A stretch of DNA of 35,461 nt, taken from Treponema sp. Its GTDB lineage: Bacteria; Spirochaetota; Spirochaetia; Treponematales; Treponemataceae. Positions 15,501-23,229 of the stretch are shown piece by piece. Made by a program: the position numbers and the translations under genes. The notes under the pieces are model-generated. The model was not told the DNA's origin, did no database searches, and saw only the letters and a program-made list of their open reading frames with translations. Positions within the stretch are counted from its first letter, which is position 1; the number at the start of each line of letters is the position of its first letter. The stretch spans positions 1 through 35,461 of the forward strand of contig NZ_JAILGZ010000035.1 of the NCBI RefSeq assembly GCF_024696245.1, given 5' to 3'.

Positions 15501-16985
15501 TTAGTCTTCGTCCTGCGACTGGTAACCTTCCTGGTATTCAGGGAAGTTTGAAATCATCGGTTCCAGGTCTTTTTTATGAATCTTTCTGTCTACGTAGTTT
15601 TTTGTAATTTTTGCTACAAGAGGACTGAGTGAAATTACGCCGATTAAGTTAGGAATCATCATAAGGCCGTTAAAGGTATCTGATAAGTCCCATGCAAGGG
15701 AAAGGCTCATTGTTGAACCAAAGAAAATCATTACTACAAAAGCAATTTTATAAATTACCTGAGTTTTTTCTCCAAAGAGATACTGCCATGCTGTGGCACC
15801 GTAATGACTCCAGCCAAGAACTGTAGAAAAGGCAAAGAGAAGAATAGCAATTGCAATAAACTTAGGCCCAAAGCTTCCAAAGACTGTAGCAAAAGCTTCT
15901 CCTACAAGACCGGAACCTGCATTTGTGGAAATCATCTTACCTGTTTCAAGGTCGACAAGTCCGGTAGAAAGAATGGCAAAGGCTGTTAAGGAACATACGA
16001 TAATTGTGTCAGCAAAGACTTCGAAAATTCCCCACATACCCTGACGGACAGGTTCCTTTACATTTGAAGATGAATGAACCATTACAGAAGAACCAAGACC
16101 GGCTTCGTTGGAGAAGGCTCCTCTTTTAAATCCCCAGGTTATTGCAAGCTGAATGCCGTAGCCTGTGATTCCCCCTGCTGCAGAATTTAAACCAAAGGCT
16201 CCCTTTATGATTGAAGTAAATACAACTGGAATCGAAGAAATGTGGGTAAAGAAAATTACCAGGGCACCAAGGATATAAATTACTGCCATAAATGGAACGA
16301 GTTTTTCTGTAACTGCTGCGACTCTTTTAAGACCTCCAAGAATTACAACGGAAGCAATTGCAAGGAGAATAATTCCGCTGATCCAGGTTGGAACGTTAAA
16401 AGCTGATTCCATGTTTCCGGCGATTGAATTTACCTGACTCATGTTACCGATTCCAAAGCTTGCAATTAAACAGAAGAGACTGAATAAAACTGCAAGGACT
16501 GTTCCTGCATGTTTGAAGCCTTTATATTTACCAAGACCATCCTTAAGGTAATACATGGCTCCACCGTGCCATTCACCTTTGCTGCCTTTTCTTCTGAAGT
16601 AAATTCCAAGGACGTTTTCTGAATAGTTTGTCATCATGCCGAATATTGCCATAATCCACATCCAGAAAATTGCACCAGGTCCTCCAAGAATAATGGCTGT
16701 TGCAACACCTACAATGTTTCCTGTTCCTATGGTTGCAGCCAGGGCAGTGCAAAGACTTTGAAACTGAGAAATGGCTTTATTTTCTTTTGAAGTGTGGGCC
16801 GTTATTTTTTTGTCTTTGAAAATTGCACCGATTGTTTTTTTAATCCAGTGAGTAAAGCGGGTAAATTGAAAACCCTTGTTTACTATGGTCATAAGAAGAC
16901 CGGCAATAAAAAGAAGTGCAATGCCGAATGTTCCCCAGACAATTCCATTTACGGAAGAGTTGATGTTTGTAATTGTCTCAATCAT
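15501..16985 (-). CDS. alanine/glycine:cation symporter (AGCS family)
   Basis: A 494-residue membrane protein with about 10-11 hydrophobic helices. It matches the AGCS family, which imports alanine, glycine or glutamine with sodium. Characteristic segments include ATIGTGNIVGVATAIILGGPG (about residues 83-103, here spanning two motifs), MWIMAIFGM, GPGAIFWMW and KRGAFSNEAGLGSS (about 287-300). An AGGGGGC ribosome binding site stands about 4 bases before the ATG. A strong hairpin with eight following T residues lies in its leader, so expression is probably set by attenuation. It is divergent from pucR, and both lie beside an amine-catabolism operon. Confidence 0.92.
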   Translation of the reverse strand: MIETITNINSSVNGIVWGTFGIALLFIAGLLMTIVNKGFQFTRFTHWIKKTIGAIFKDKKITAHTSKENKAISQFQSLCTALAATIGTGNIVGVATAIILGGPGAIFWMWIMAIFGMMTNYSENVLGIYFRRKGSKGEWHGGAMYYLKDGLGKYKGFKHAGTVLAVLFSLFCLIASFGIGNMSQVNSIAGNMESAFNVPTWISGIILLAIASVVILGGLKRVAAVTEKLVPFMAVIYILGALVIFFTHISSIPVVFTSIIKGAFGLNSAAGGITGYGIQLAITWGFKRGAFSNEAGLGSSVMVHSSSNVKEPVRQGMWGIFEVFADTIIVCSLTAFAILSTGLVDLETGKMISTNAGSGLVGEAFATVFGSFGPKFIAIAILLFAFSTVLGWSHYGATAWQYLFGEKTQVIYKIAFVVMIFFGSTMSLSLAWDLSDTFNGLMMIPNLIGVISLSPLVAKITKNYVDRKIHKKDLEPMISNFPEYQEGYQSQDED

Positions 16986-17009
16986 ATGAGCCCCCTAAAA
17001 TTTAAGAGT

Positions 17010-17053
17010 GAGAAAAAAAAGAGGCAGAACTGTATAAACAGTTCTGCCTCTTT
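17010..17053 (-). terminator. terminator-like hairpin in the symporter leader
   Basis: On the minus strand a perfect 15-base-pair stem (arms 17053-17039 and 17032-17018, loop of 6) is followed by a run of eight T. The structure is a textbook intrinsic terminator, but it stands after the likely promoter and only about 25 bases before the symporter start codon. It is therefore a candidate attenuator, unless a separate small RNA ends here. Confidence 0.7.
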
Positions 17054-17064
17054 GCATTAAGGTA

Positions 17065-17093
17065 AAAGTACGAAAATATTTAATTAAAGTCAA
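17065..17093 (-). promoter_or_regulatory. candidate symporter promoter
   Basis: On the minus strand TTGACT (17093-17088), a 17-base spacer and a weak TACTTT (17070-17065) would start RNA near 17058, just ahead of the leader hairpin. Confidence 0.35.
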
Positions 17094-17164
17094 CAGGTAA
17101 GTGGCAGGTATCAACAGGGGTGGGATAACAGAAATTTTCCTTACGGGCAGGGCCATTATTTACA

Positions 17165-17193
17165 TTGACTGTTTTGATAATTGCCTGTTAAAT
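17165..17193 (+). promoter_or_regulatory. candidate pucR promoter
   Basis: TTGACT (17165-17170), a 17-base spacer and TTAAAT (17188-17193) would start RNA near 17200. The -35 box lies in a 14-base string, TTACATTGACTGTT (17160-17173), that occurs identically at the ridA promoter. Confidence 0.5.
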
Positions 17194-17211
17194 TTTCTTT
17201 ACAACTGCAAT

Positions 17212-17260
17212 GGCGCATTCTTTTCTAAATATTTTAGAAAGGGGTGCGCCTTTTTGTTTT
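17212..17260 (+). terminator. terminator-like hairpin in the pucR leader
   Basis: GGCGCA (17212-17217) pairs with TGCGCC (17245-17250), and the stem continues inward with TTTTCTAAA against TTTAGAAA. TTTTTGTTTT follows. The pucR ribosome binding site (about 17273-17278) and TTG start come only about 20 bases later, so this is a leader terminator or the end of a small RNA. Confidence 0.7.
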
Positions 17261-17283
17261 GTAAAAAGATACAGGGGACGTGA

Positions 17284-18465
17284 TTGATTACAGTAAAAGA
17301 AATTTTAAATCTTACACTTTTTAAGAAGTTTAAAATCCTTACAGGAAGTGAATACCTTACAAACACTGTTACTACTGTTGTAATACTGGAATATGAAAGT
17401 ATGAAAATTGAATATTCCGGTTACAGCTACGGTTACTTTGTGCTGGCTTCATATTTTTTTGCTTCTTCCCTTCCGGATCTGGTTCATGAATCCCTTAAAA
17501 TTTTAATAAGCCGCCATGTTTCCGGAATTGCAATAAAAATGTCTCATGGTGATAAACTGCCTGAAGAAATAATTGAACTTGCAAATAAAGAAAAGGTTCC
17601 TCTTCTTGTTTTTTACGAGGAGTTCATGGAAGATCTGATTATTAACATAAATGAATCATTAAAGACCAGGGCACAGTTTATTATTCAGGAAGAAAAATTA
17701 AATGATATTTTGAATAATGTTTCTGACAGTAAGGATGTTCCAAAAATTGCCAGGGAGATTAATTCAAATTTTAAAAATAAAATTCTCTGCGCTTATCTGA
17801 TTTCTAAATCTCCTTCTGCAAATCTTCAGGTCCATACTTTTTTTGACAGGCTTATGCTTAACAGTTTACAGCATCCGGAAGAAAGCCCTTCCTGGTCTTT
17901 TGTAAAAAACGGACACAATCTTATTTTAATTTGCAGTTTTAATCCGGAAGAAATAAAGGAACTTAATTTTCTTACTTACATTAAATATGTACTTCAGAAA
18001 AATGGAATTAAGGAAGATATGTTTTATACCGGTTACGATACTGCTGCTGAAGATCTGGAAAATTTAAGGGCAGCAGTTACTAAAGCAAGAATAGCGTCTC
18101 AGGTTTGTCTGATTAAGGGTGAAAAAATTTTCCCTTACAATATGACTGGTGTATCTAAATATATTGTTGCCCTTAGTGAAAATGAAATTATTCGTAATGA
18201 GATAAAAAAAATAATGTCTCCTCTGGAAGAGTATGACTTTAATCATGGTGGAACTTTAATAAAGACCTTGCTTTCCTATGTAAAAAATAATATGGATTAC
18301 ATTAAGACAAGCAATGAGTGTTTTCAGCATATGAATACTATTCGTTACAGAATCAGAAAATCTATGGAACTTTTAAATTTAAAGGGAGATGAATCAAATG
18401 AAGAGCTTAATCTTTTAATGCGCTGTTATCATTTGATAAATACTCTTTCTGAAGAAAGGGAGTAG
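17284..18465 (+). CDS. PucR-family transcriptional regulator
   Basis: A 393-residue regulator of the PucR/CdaR type. The N-terminal PucR domain (about residues 5-125, with SGYSYGYFVLASY and KEKVPLLVF) is thought to sense a metabolite. The C-terminal HTH_30 (about 320-385, with TLLSYVKNNMDYIKTSNECF and HMNTIRYRIRKSMELL) binds DNA. PucR-type proteins control catabolism of purines, amino acids or polyamines. The start is a TTG at 17284, placed by the AGGGGA ribosome binding site 6 bases before it; no ATG fits. Its leader holds a terminator hairpin. It probably controls the symporter and the ridA-gdh operon; this is inferred from position and a shared promoter string. Confidence 0.88.
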   Translation: MITVKEILNLTLFKKFKILTGSEYLTNTVTTVVILEYESMKIEYSGYSYGYFVLASYFFASSLPDLVHESLKILISRHVSGIAIKMSHGDKLPEEIIELANKEKVPLLVFYEEFMEDLIININESLKTRAQFIIQEEKLNDILNNVSDSKDVPKIAREINSNFKNKILCAYLISKSPSANLQVHTFFDRLMLNSLQHPEESPSWSFVKNGHNLILICSFNPEEIKELNFLTYIKYVLQKNGIKEDMFYTGYDTAAEDLENLRAAVTKARIASQVCLIKGEKIFPYNMTGVSKYIVALSENEIIRNEIKKIMSPLEEYDFNHGGTLIKTLLSYVKNNMDYIKTSNECFQHMNTIRYRIRKSMELLNLKGDESNEELNLLMRCYHLINTLSEERE

Positions 18466-18473
18466 TTTTATTT

Positions 18474-19085
18474 TTATAGTCTCTCTTTTTTTAAGTCGTT
18501 GAGTTCCGTGCTTAGTTTTGTCCAGTAACTTATGCAGCTTTCCTCTGATGTTTTTCTGCCGTAGTGCATGGTTCCTGCTTTTATGTAAATGGAATCTCCT
18601 GGATAGAGGAAGTAACTTTTTTCCTCAATCTGAATTTCAAGACTGCCAGAAATTACAATGCCAAGTTCATCATGTTCATGTTTTGAAAACTGATAAAGTT
18701 GGTCTCCGCTGATGGTCATGGCAGATACTTTAAAATCTGTTGCTCCCTTAGTCATTGAGGAATAACTTAAGCCGCTTTCCTTATCCTGAAAAAGAATTTT
18801 TCTGTCATCAGTGCGTACTATATTTTCTTCAGGACTTTCTTTTTTTTCATTTACGTTTATTGTTCCGGCTGTTTTTTCTTCTACTTCATTTTCTTTTACC
18901 AGAATATCATTCAGGGTTATATCAAGTGCATTGCAGATTTTATGAAGTACATCGATTGTAGGACTTGTCTGGTCCCGTTCAAGGTTGCTCAAAAAACCCA
19001 GGGAGAGATCTGTTTTTTCTGCAACATCTGCAAGAGTAATATCCTTTGATTTTCTTAATGTCTTTAACTGTTTTCCTATACCCAT
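18474..19085 (-). CDS. XRE-family regulator with C-terminal cupin
   Basis: A 203-residue regulator with an HTH_3 domain at about residues 4-60 (LRKSKDITLADVAEKTDLS, then LSNLERDQTSPTIDVL), a Glu/Lys-rich linker, and a cupin sensor at about 118-190 (KHEHDELGIVISGSLEI, then YPGDSIYIKAGTMHYG). This layout (PuuR/SinR-like) is common in repressors of amine, polyamine and amino-acid catabolism, where the cupin binds the substrate or product. It is transcribed away from the ridA operon and shares a 220-base AT-rich regulatory region with it, so it probably controls that operon and itself. It converges with pucR with an 8-base gap. Confidence 0.9.
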   Translation of the reverse strand: MGIGKQLKTLRKSKDITLADVAEKTDLSLGFLSNLERDQTSPTIDVLHKICNALDITLNDILVKENEVEEKTAGTINVNEKKESPEENIVRTDDRKILFQDKESGLSYSSMTKGATDFKVSAMTISGDQLYQFSKHEHDELGIVISGSLEIQIEEKSYFLYPGDSIYIKAGTMHYGRKTSEESCISYWTKLSTELNDLKKERL

Positions 19086-19106
19086 TTTGTTATTTTACCT
19101 TAAAAA

Positions 19107-19135
19107 ACTTTAGCATGTTTTTGTTTTTTTTTCAA
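19107..19135 (-). promoter_or_regulatory. candidate promoter of the XRE-cupin gene
   Basis: On the minus strand TTGAAA (19135-19130), 17 bases, TAAAGT (19112-19107). The start codon at 19085 follows 21 bases later, with an AAGG about 11 bases before it. Confidence 0.4.
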
Positions 19136-19203
19136 AAGATTTTTCATTTTTCTGAAATATTTACAATTTTTCTCAATAACTTTAATTTTGGTGAAAAATT
19201 ACA

Positions 19204-19232
19204 TTGACTGTTAAGGCTTAAATGTCTATAAA
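19204..19232 (+). promoter_or_regulatory. promoter of the ridA-gdh operon
   Basis: TTGACT (19204-19209), a 17-base spacer and TATAAA (19227-19232) give a good vegetative promoter 73 bases before ridA. The -35 box lies in TTACATTGACTGTT (19199-19212), identical to the pucR promoter. Confidence 0.65.
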
Positions 19233-19242
19233 GTTCACATAA

Positions 19243-19279
19243 ATGAAAATTACTTAGATGTAAATTAAATAATTTTCAT
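19243..19279. promoter_or_regulatory. inverted repeat in the ridA leader, possible operator
   Basis: ATGAAAATTA (19243-19252) and TAATTTTCAT (19270-19279) are perfect 10-base arms 17 bases apart, just downstream of the ridA promoter. A further ATGAAAAATA follows at about 19283. The placement suits a repressor site for the XRE-cupin protein, but the region is very AT-rich, so chance pairing is possible. Confidence 0.4.
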
Positions 19280-19305
19280 AATAATGAAAAATAAGAGGTG
19301 AGTTT

Positions 19306-19722
19306 ATGGAAGAGGTATTCAAAAGAGTAAATGTTCATGGTGGTGCTGCATATGAGGATTTTGCCGGATATGCACGTATTGCGATTGCAGGTCCTTTTGC
19401 TTATGTGTCAGGAACAACTGCTGTTACTCCGGAAGGAACTGTGTACGGAGAAGGTGATGCTTATGCCCAGGCTAAATACATCTTTGACAAACTTGTGGGG
19501 CTTCTTAAAGCAAACGGCTACAGCTGTGAAGAAGTTATAAAAGTAAATATCTGGACAACAGATGTTTCTAAAAATAACGACATTACAAAAGCTTATGCTG
19601 AATATTTTAAGGAGTTCCGTCCGGCATGTTCATGGATTGGTGTTGCTTCCTTAAACAGACCTACACAGCTTGTAGAAATTGAAATGCAGGCAATTAAGGG
19701 TGCAAAAATTGTTAAAGCATAA
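19306..19722 (+). CDS. ridA: RidA/YjgF-family enamine/imine deaminase
   Basis: A 138-residue Rid-family protein that hydrolyses reactive enamines and imines to keto compounds and ammonia. It shows the family features VSGTTAVTPEG (about residues 34-44), QAKYIFDKLVGLL and a late FRPACSWIGVASL. The catalytic Arg of true RidA is normally in IRxxR near the C-terminus; here the segment is FRPACSW, so this may be another Rid subfamily. Ribosome binding site AGAGGTGAG at 19294-19302. It is the first gene of an operon with FAD amine dehydrogenase subunits, whose imine product would be its natural substrate. Confidence 0.88.
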   Translation: MEEVFKRVNVHGGAAYEDFAGYARIAIAGPFAYVSGTTAVTPEGTVYGEGDAYAQAKYIFDKLVGLLKANGYSCEEVIKVNIWTTDVSKNNDITKAYAEYFKEFRPACSWIGVASLNRPTQLVEIEMQAIKGAKIVKA

Positions 19723-19811
19723 AACTGAATGAGAAAGATTTCTGACAGCTCTTCATTTACGTCCTGCTGTTGGAATGGTTTTCGGACTTTGAAAACAGAA
19801 AGGAGTAAAGA

Positions 19812-20138
19812 ATGAGAATTGAAGAACATCCGATTTTAGGCGAATACAAAAAAGGAAGAATGGTTCACTTCACATTTGATGGTGCTGATTACACAGGATG
19901 TGAAGGTGAATCAATTGCTGCAGCTTTAAAGGCAGCCGGTGTTATGACTCACCGTTATACATCTAAAAATCATAAACCCAGGGGAATCTTCTGTGCAATC
20001 GGCAGATGTACAGACTGTGTAATGATAGTTAATGGTCAGCCTAATGTAAGGACATGTATAACTCCGCTGGCAGAAGGAATGACTGTTCAGACTCAGTATG
20101 GAGTTCAGACTAAGGAAGACTGGGAGGCAGCTCAATGA
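19812..20138 (+). CDS. (2Fe-2S) subunit, HcnA/sarcosine-oxidase-alpha N-terminal type
   Basis: A 108-residue plant-ferredoxin-like protein (Fer2_4 family) corresponding to HcnA of hydrogen cyanide synthase and to the N-terminal domain of heterotetrameric sarcosine oxidase alpha. The [2Fe-2S] ligands are C61, C66, C69 and C82 (CAIGRCTDC then RTC). It is an electron-transfer subunit of a multi-subunit FAD dehydrogenase formed with the next genes. The AAAGGAG ribosome binding site stands about 7 bases before the ATG. Its stop overlaps the next start as ATGA, which couples the two subunits. The 89-base gap before it contains a small hairpin (GTTTTC/GAAAAC) and nothing else I recognise. Confidence 0.9.
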   Translation: MRIEEHPILGEYKKGRMVHFTFDGADYTGCEGESIAAALKAAGVMTHRYTSKNHKPRGIFCAIGRCTDCVMIVNGQPNVRTCITPLAEGMTVQTQYGVQTKEDWEAAQ

Positions 20139-21718
20139 AAAGACATGAATTAATAATTATTGGAGCAGGACCTGCAGGTTTAAGTGCGGCCATTGAAGCA
20201 AAGAAGAATGGGATGGATGTAATTGTATTTGACGAAAATGCCCGCCCTGGTGGTCAGCTTTTTAAGCAGATTCATAAGTTCTTTGGATCAAAGGAACATC
20301 ATGCAAAGGAAAGAGGTTTTAGGATTGGTGAAGCTTTATTAAAAGAAGCAACTGATCTTGGTGTAAGAGTAGAACTGAATGCCACAGTAATGGGCATTTA
20401 TGAAAATAAAGAAGTGACTGTAAAGATGGATGGAAGCGTTCATCATTACAAGGGTGATTACATAATCATTGCCACTGGTGCTGCAGAAAACATGATTCCT
20501 TTTAAGGGCTGGGATACACCAGGTGTTATTGGTGCTGGTGCTGCTCAGGCTTTAATGAATCTTCAGGGAGTTCAGCCTGGACAAAAAGTTCTTATGGTTG
20601 GTTCCGGTAACGTTGGTCTGGTTGTAAGCTTTCAGCTTCTTCAGGCAGGTTGTGAAGTTGCTGCTGTAATTGATGCAGCTCCCCGTGTTGGTGGTTATGG
20701 AGTTCATGCTGCAAAGGTTGCAAGAACAGGTGTTCCTTTTTATCTCTCCCATACTGTTATAGAAGCAAAGGGAGGAGACAGGGTTAAGTCTGCTGTTATT
20801 GCTCAGGTAGACGAACATTTTAAACCTATTCCTGGAACAGAAAAGGAACTTGATGTAGATACAATTTGTATTGCTGTTGGTCTTACACCTATGAGTCAGC
20901 TTGCCAGTAACGCTACCTGTAAAATGGAACTTCTTCCTTCAAAGGGTGGAAACGTTGCTCTTTGTGATGAACATGGTGAAACATCTGTTAAGGGAATTTA
21001 TTGTGCCGGTGATGTTGCCGGAATTGAAGAAGCCAGCTCTGCAATGATTCAGGGTAAGAATGTTGCAAGTCATATCTGCATGAAGGCCGGATATATTGAT
21101 GAAGATGAATTCAATACAAAGTATCACGGATTCCAGGCAGCACTTGGTGAATTAAGGCAGGGAATGTTTGCTCCTAAGAATAAGGGACGCAATGACTGGA
21201 AGACAACAGATGAAGGTTATCCGATTTCCAGAAATCTTCTTGCAAAAGGATTTGTAACTGATGAAGAAATGAAATTCTTTCCTGCTGCAAAAACTGATGT
21301 GGAAGGCATTCATCCGGTAATTGAATGTACACAGAATATTCCGTGTAACCCTTGTCAGGAAGCATGTAAGTTTGGCTGCATTATGGTTGGCGCAAATATT
21401 ACAAGAATACCTGTTCTTAATGAAAAGAAAAAATGCATAGGCTGCGGTATGTGTGTTGCAACTTGTTCCGGTCAGGCAATCTTTCTTGTTCATAAAGAGT
21501 TTGAACCAGGCTACACAAGCATAGGCTTCCCTTATGAATTTTTACCAATGCTTAAGACTGGAGATAAAGGTAAGGGACTGGATCGTTCAGGTAAGCCTGT
21601 ATGTGATGCAGAAATTATCGATGTAAAAACTTTACCTGCAATGGATAAGACGGCAGTAGTTACCATGAAGGTTCCTACTGAATACGCAGATACTGCACGT
21701 TTCTTTAAGCTGGCGTAA
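20135..21718 (+). CDS. FAD/NAD(P)-dependent dehydrogenase subunit, HcnB/OoxA type, with [4Fe-4S] domain
   Basis: A 527-residue pyridine-nucleotide-disulfide oxidoreductase-like subunit. FAD binding is shown by LIIIGAGPAGLSAA at residues 4-17, a second GxGxxG (VGSGNVGL) at about 152-159, and the late CAGDVAG at about 290-296. The C-terminal part carries cysteines C398, C404, C407, C411, C415 and C434, C437, C440, C444, which look like a two-cluster ferredoxin-type domain. Typical HcnB/OoxA proteins instead end in a BFD-type [2Fe-2S] domain; here that domain is the next, separate gene. The enzyme would pass electrons from an amine or amino acid to a carrier. The substrate is unknown. Confidence 0.87.
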   Translation: MKRHELIIIGAGPAGLSAAIEAKKNGMDVIVFDENARPGGQLFKQIHKFFGSKEHHAKERGFRIGEALLKEATDLGVRVELNATVMGIYENKEVTVKMDGSVHHYKGDYIIIATGAAENMIPFKGWDTPGVIGAGAAQALMNLQGVQPGQKVLMVGSGNVGLVVSFQLLQAGCEVAAVIDAAPRVGGYGVHAAKVARTGVPFYLSHTVIEAKGGDRVKSAVIAQVDEHFKPIPGTEKELDVDTICIAVGLTPMSQLASNATCKMELLPSKGGNVALCDEHGETSVKGIYCAGDVAGIEEASSAMIQGKNVASHICMKAGYIDEDEFNTKYHGFQAALGELRQGMFAPKNKGRNDWKTTDEGYPISRNLLAKGFVTDEEMKFFPAAKTDVEGIHPVIECTQNIPCNPCQEACKFGCIMVGANITRIPVLNEKKKCIGCGMCVATCSGQAIFLVHKEFEPGYTSIGFPYEFLPMLKTGDKGKGLDRSGKPVCDAEIIDVKTLPAMDKTAVVTMKVPTEYADTARFFKLA

Positions 21719-21737
21719 GTCCGGCGAGGATGGGATT

Positions 21738-22070
21738 ATGGCAAAATTAGTAAGGGTTGCAAATAAAGAAGCTTTTGAAGAAAAACCTGGAGATGACATG
21801 ATCATCTGCCGCTGTGAAGAAATAACCAGGGGAGAAATCCGCCGGGCAGTACATGATGGTATGTGTACCATGAATGAAGTAAAAAGATATCTTCGTTCTG
21901 GTATGGGACTGTGTCAGGGGCAGACATGTCAGCGTCTTGTTCAGGGAATTATTGCCAGTGAATTAAAAACAAAACCTGGTGAAGTAGGAATGATTCAGGG
22001 CCGCGCACCTGTTCGTCCTGTAGAGATTGGAATATTCAGTCAGAACATTACTGACGTGCAGGAGGAATAG
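21738..22070 (+). CDS. BFD-like [2Fe-2S] protein
   Basis: A 110-residue protein with the bacterioferritin-associated-ferredoxin-like (Fer2_BFD) fold. The cluster cysteines are in IICRCEE (about residues 23-29) and LCQGQTCQ (about 56-63), spaced as in the C-terminal domain of HcnB/OoxA. It therefore seems to be a split-off domain of the dehydrogenase. The C-terminal tail (GRAPVRPVEIG) also matches the end of HcnB-type proteins. It starts 19 bases after the large subunit and ends one base before the next gene. Confidence 0.87.
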   Translation: MAKLVRVANKEAFEEKPGDDMIICRCEEITRGEIRRAVHDGMCTMNEVKRYLRSGMGLCQGQTCQRLVQGIIASELKTKPGEVGMIQGRAPVRPVEIGIFSQNITDVQEE

Positions 22071-22071
22071 A

Positions 22072-23211
22072 ATGTTAGAAAAAAGAACTGCAGATGTAAT
22101 CATAATTGGCGGTGGCATTATGGGCTGCTCAACAGCCTACCGCCTTGCTAAAGAAGGTCTTGATGTTCTGGTCCTTGAAAAAAAAGAAATTGGAAACGGA
22201 GGCTCCTGTCGTAATGCTGGTGGTGTCAGACAGTCGGCTCGTGATCCTAAAGAACTTCCTCTTGCAATGTATGCCGTTGCAAATATATGGCCGGGATTAA
22301 GTGATGAACTTGGTGTGAATGTGGAATATGTTCAGAAAGGAAACATTCGTCTTGGTCTTACAGAAAAAGATATTGGAATACTTGAAGCCCATACGGCTAA
22401 AAGTACAAAGGTTGGTCTGGATGTAAAGATGATTTCCGGTGATGAAGCCAGGGAAATTTGTCCTTACATGTCTAAAGAAATTATTGCTGCAAGCTGGTGT
22501 CCTACAGACGGACATGCAAACCCATTGAAAGCAACTCTTGGTTATTATCGTAAAGCTCTTGAACTGGGAGTTACTTTTATAACAGGAGTCAGGGTTCTTT
22601 CTTTACAGAAAGTTTCTGGCCGCATACGCAAGGTAGTTACTGATGATGGTGTGTATGAAGCAGGTCAGATTCTTTTGTGTGCAGGTTATGAATCAAGGGC
22701 TATTGCCAATACTGTGGGAATTGATGTTCCTGTAGAGCGCCAGTTTAACGAAGTCTTAGTAACGGAAGCCATGCCAAAAATGTTCGACATTATGCTTGGT
22801 GTGGCAGGAGGTGAGTTCTATGGGCATCAAAGTGAACATGGATCTTTTGTACTTGGAGGCAACAGTGGTTTGCAGGCATTTACTTCTAACAATGCAGGTG
22901 AAAACTTTGTAACTAACCCTCTTACAGCTCCAAGTATTTCAAGAGGAATCATGCGTTACTTTCCCTGCTTGAAAGATGTAAAAGTAGTTCGTACATGGTC
23001 CGGCTGGTATGATCAGTGTATCGATGTTCTGCCGGTTATTGACAATGTAAAGGAAGTTCCAGGACTTACACTTGCATTTGGATTCAGCGGACACGGGTTC
23101 GGTATTTCCCCTGCTGTTTCTCTTGCACTTAAGGAACTGATTACAGAAGGTAAGTCTTCAACTATTGATATTAGTCAGCTTACATATGACCGCTTTAAGA
23201 CTAAGTCATAA
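22072..23211 (+). CDS. FAD-dependent amine/amino-acid oxidase subunit (DAO family, HcnC/OoxB type)
   Basis: A 379-residue DAO-family flavoprotein, the likely catalytic subunit. The FAD-binding motif DVIIIGGGIMGCSTAYRL is at about residues 7-24, followed by VLEKKEIGNGGSCRNAGG. A DAO-type GFSGHGFGISPAVS segment lies near the C-terminus (about 344-357). It corresponds to HcnC, OoxB or D-hydroxyproline dehydrogenase beta and removes hydride from a C-N bond to give an imine. I chose the ATG at 22072 because AGGAGGAAT (22060-22068) precedes it; an in-frame start at 22027 lies inside the previous gene. Confidence 0.9.
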   Translation: MLEKRTADVIIIGGGIMGCSTAYRLAKEGLDVLVLEKKEIGNGGSCRNAGGVRQSARDPKELPLAMYAVANIWPGLSDELGVNVEYVQKGNIRLGLTEKDIGILEAHTAKSTKVGLDVKMISGDEAREICPYMSKEIIAASWCPTDGHANPLKATLGYYRKALELGVTFITGVRVLSLQKVSGRIRKVVTDDGVYEAGQILLCAGYESRAIANTVGIDVPVERQFNEVLVTEAMPKMFDIMLGVAGGEFYGHQSEHGSFVLGGNSGLQAFTSNNAGENFVTNPLTAPSISRGIMRYFPCLKDVKVVRTWSGWYDQCIDVLPVIDNVKEVPGLTLAFGFSGHGFGISPAVSLALKELITEGKSSTIDISQLTYDRFKTKS

Positions 23212-23229
23212 AAAAAAGGAGAAGTAATT

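Noticed and set aside
17054-17283. Known riboswitch (glycine, purine or similar) upstream of the symporter or pucR
   Set aside because: I looked for glycine, purine, TPP, cobalamin, THF and guanidine aptamer core strings on both strands and saw none; only the terminator hairpins are supported.
22027-22071. Upstream in-frame start for the DAO-family oxidase
   Set aside because: It lies inside the BFD gene, and a perfect AGGAGG site favours the ATG at 22072.
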